From contig URRG01000128.1 in the NCBI GenBank assembly GCA_900550095.1, positions 1-6,761 on the forward strand: a DNA stretch of 6,761 nt. The letters are read 5' to 3'. Position numbers and translations under genes: made by a program. This DNA is from an uncultured Oscillospiraceae bacterium (GTDB lineage: Bacteria; Bacillota; Clostridia; Oscillospirales; Acutalibacteraceae). Positions 6,243 through 6,761 of this stretch are shown piece by piece. How positions within the stretch are numbered: position 1 is the first letter of the stretch; every line of letters starts with the position of its first letter. The notes beneath the pieces are model-generated. The model saw nothing but the letters and a program-made list of their open reading frames with translations. It was not told where the DNA came from and did not search any database.

Positions 6243-6761
6243 GAAAAAGTTACTGTGGACACAGTTTTAGGAATAGTGGAGAGTCTGTCTAAACTCTCAT
6301 ATATTGCTTTATAGCACATGAGCATTTTCTCTGGGTATATCACGGCGTAGGATTTTAACTTTTCGGAAAACAGCGCGCTGGAGATTATACGGGCTTTTCG
6401 GCGATCCGGCAGTATATCCACGCTTATTTCCTTCATTTTGGAAATGAGCTTCATACTGACGTTTACACGGATCCGAATCAGCATATCGATACAGCGGGCG
6501 TAGGGAGGCCTTTCAGAACAGCAGGAGATTGGCTTGAAGGCCTGGAAATGGTCATAGATATGCTCCATTATCCATATCTGCTCGCCGCCGGAGACCTCGG
6601 GAAGCCCTGCGGTCCTCTTTCCGGCAGGAGGGCCGTAAACCAATTCCGTCGGAATTTCCCGGGAGACCGCTTCAGCGTCGAGGAGAGCGTTCCTACAAGG
6701 GCGCGGATAGGGGTCGCTGCGGCCTGCTCCGAAGCGAAGGGCCGCCGGCCGATTGGGAGCG
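6239..6761 (-). CDS. Possible hypothetical protein, C-terminal part (unrecognised)
   Basis: A frame of about 173 codons is open from the window edge to a TGA at 6241-6239. If real, the gene begins beyond the window. The only internal start candidates are a TTG at 6643 and an ATG at 6568, both without a good ribosome site. I recognise no family. The C-terminal third is charged and Leu/Ile/Lys-rich (KMKEISVDILPDRRKARIIS is one segment), with no membrane helix and no obvious motif. Two Cys lie next to each other in ISCCSERPP. Doubt arises because the exactly opposed plus frame is also open from about 6356 to the window edge, so composition alone could explain part of this. The stop overlaps the tetR promoter, consistent with a cassette inserted directly behind an older gene, or with a truncated gene. 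Confidence 0.3.
   Translation of the reverse strand, partial: APNRPAALRFGAGRSDPYPRPCRNALLDAEAVSREIPTELVYGPPAGKRTAGLPEVSGGEQIWIMEHIYDHFQAFKPISCCSERPPYARCIDMLIRIRVNVSMKLISKMKEISVDILPDRRKARIISSALFSEKLKSYAVIYPEKMLMCYKAIYESLDRLSTIPKTVSTVTFS
6252..6265. repeat. Inverted repeat upstream of the tetR promoter
   Basis: ACTGTG-GA-CACAGT is a perfect 6-base inverted repeat with a 2-base centre, 10 bases upstream of the -35 box. It could be a protein-binding site or a vestige of a mobile-element end. A second, looser repeat lies next to it: GAGAGT (6279-6284) with ACTCTC (6293-6298). It marks about where GC begins to rise again. Confidence 0.4.

Noticed and set aside
1..6761. CRISPR array, tRNA, rRNA, or an intact transposase
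   Set aside because: I saw no regularly spaced direct repeats, no cloverleaf-like or rRNA sequence, and no DDE or recombinase motifs.

Overview
The window looks like chromosome from a low-to-mid GC Firmicute, most likely a gut Clostridia/Lachnospiraceae-type bacterium. This rests on strong AAGGAGG-type Shine-Dalgarno sites, consensus sigma-A promoters, Firmicute-style MATE, TetR and MarR proteins, and mixed codon use. The taxonomic call is an inference from style, not from a marker gene.

Left part (1-4097, plus strand, moderately GC-rich): the C-terminal part of a polytopic membrane protein, probably an ABC exporter permease (1-945). A small GNAT acetyltransferase follows (1030-1470). Next comes a two-gene unit with its own consensus promoter: a MarR-family regulator (best start GTG 1643) and a membrane-anchored AAA+ zinc protease of the FtsH family (best start ATG 2143). 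A long dyad just downstream of the -10 box is a good candidate operator for autoregulation. The unit ends at an intrinsic terminator (4061-4097).

Middle (4098-4292): about 195 bases with no gene I can identify. It is GC-rich and contains several inverted repeats. It separates the convergent ftsH and MATE genes.

Right part (4293-6242, minus strand, clearly AT-rich): a tetR-MATE efflux cassette. The TetR regulator gene (5605-6165) overlaps the start of a MATE-family drug/sodium antiporter gene (4293-5618). It is read from a promoter with a near-consensus -35, a 17-base spacer and a -10, and palindromes overlap the -10 and start region. The abrupt drop in GC relative to both flanks suggests a horizontally acquired module. 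Beyond it (6243-6761) GC rises again, and an open minus-strand frame running off the window edge may be the 3' end of an unrecognised gene.

The window holds two separate 'regulator plus membrane effector' units that converge: MarR controlling a membrane protease, and TetR controlling an efflux pump. I see no clear undescribed system. The MarR-FtsH unit, the structured spacer and the unidentified right-hand frame deserve the closest look.
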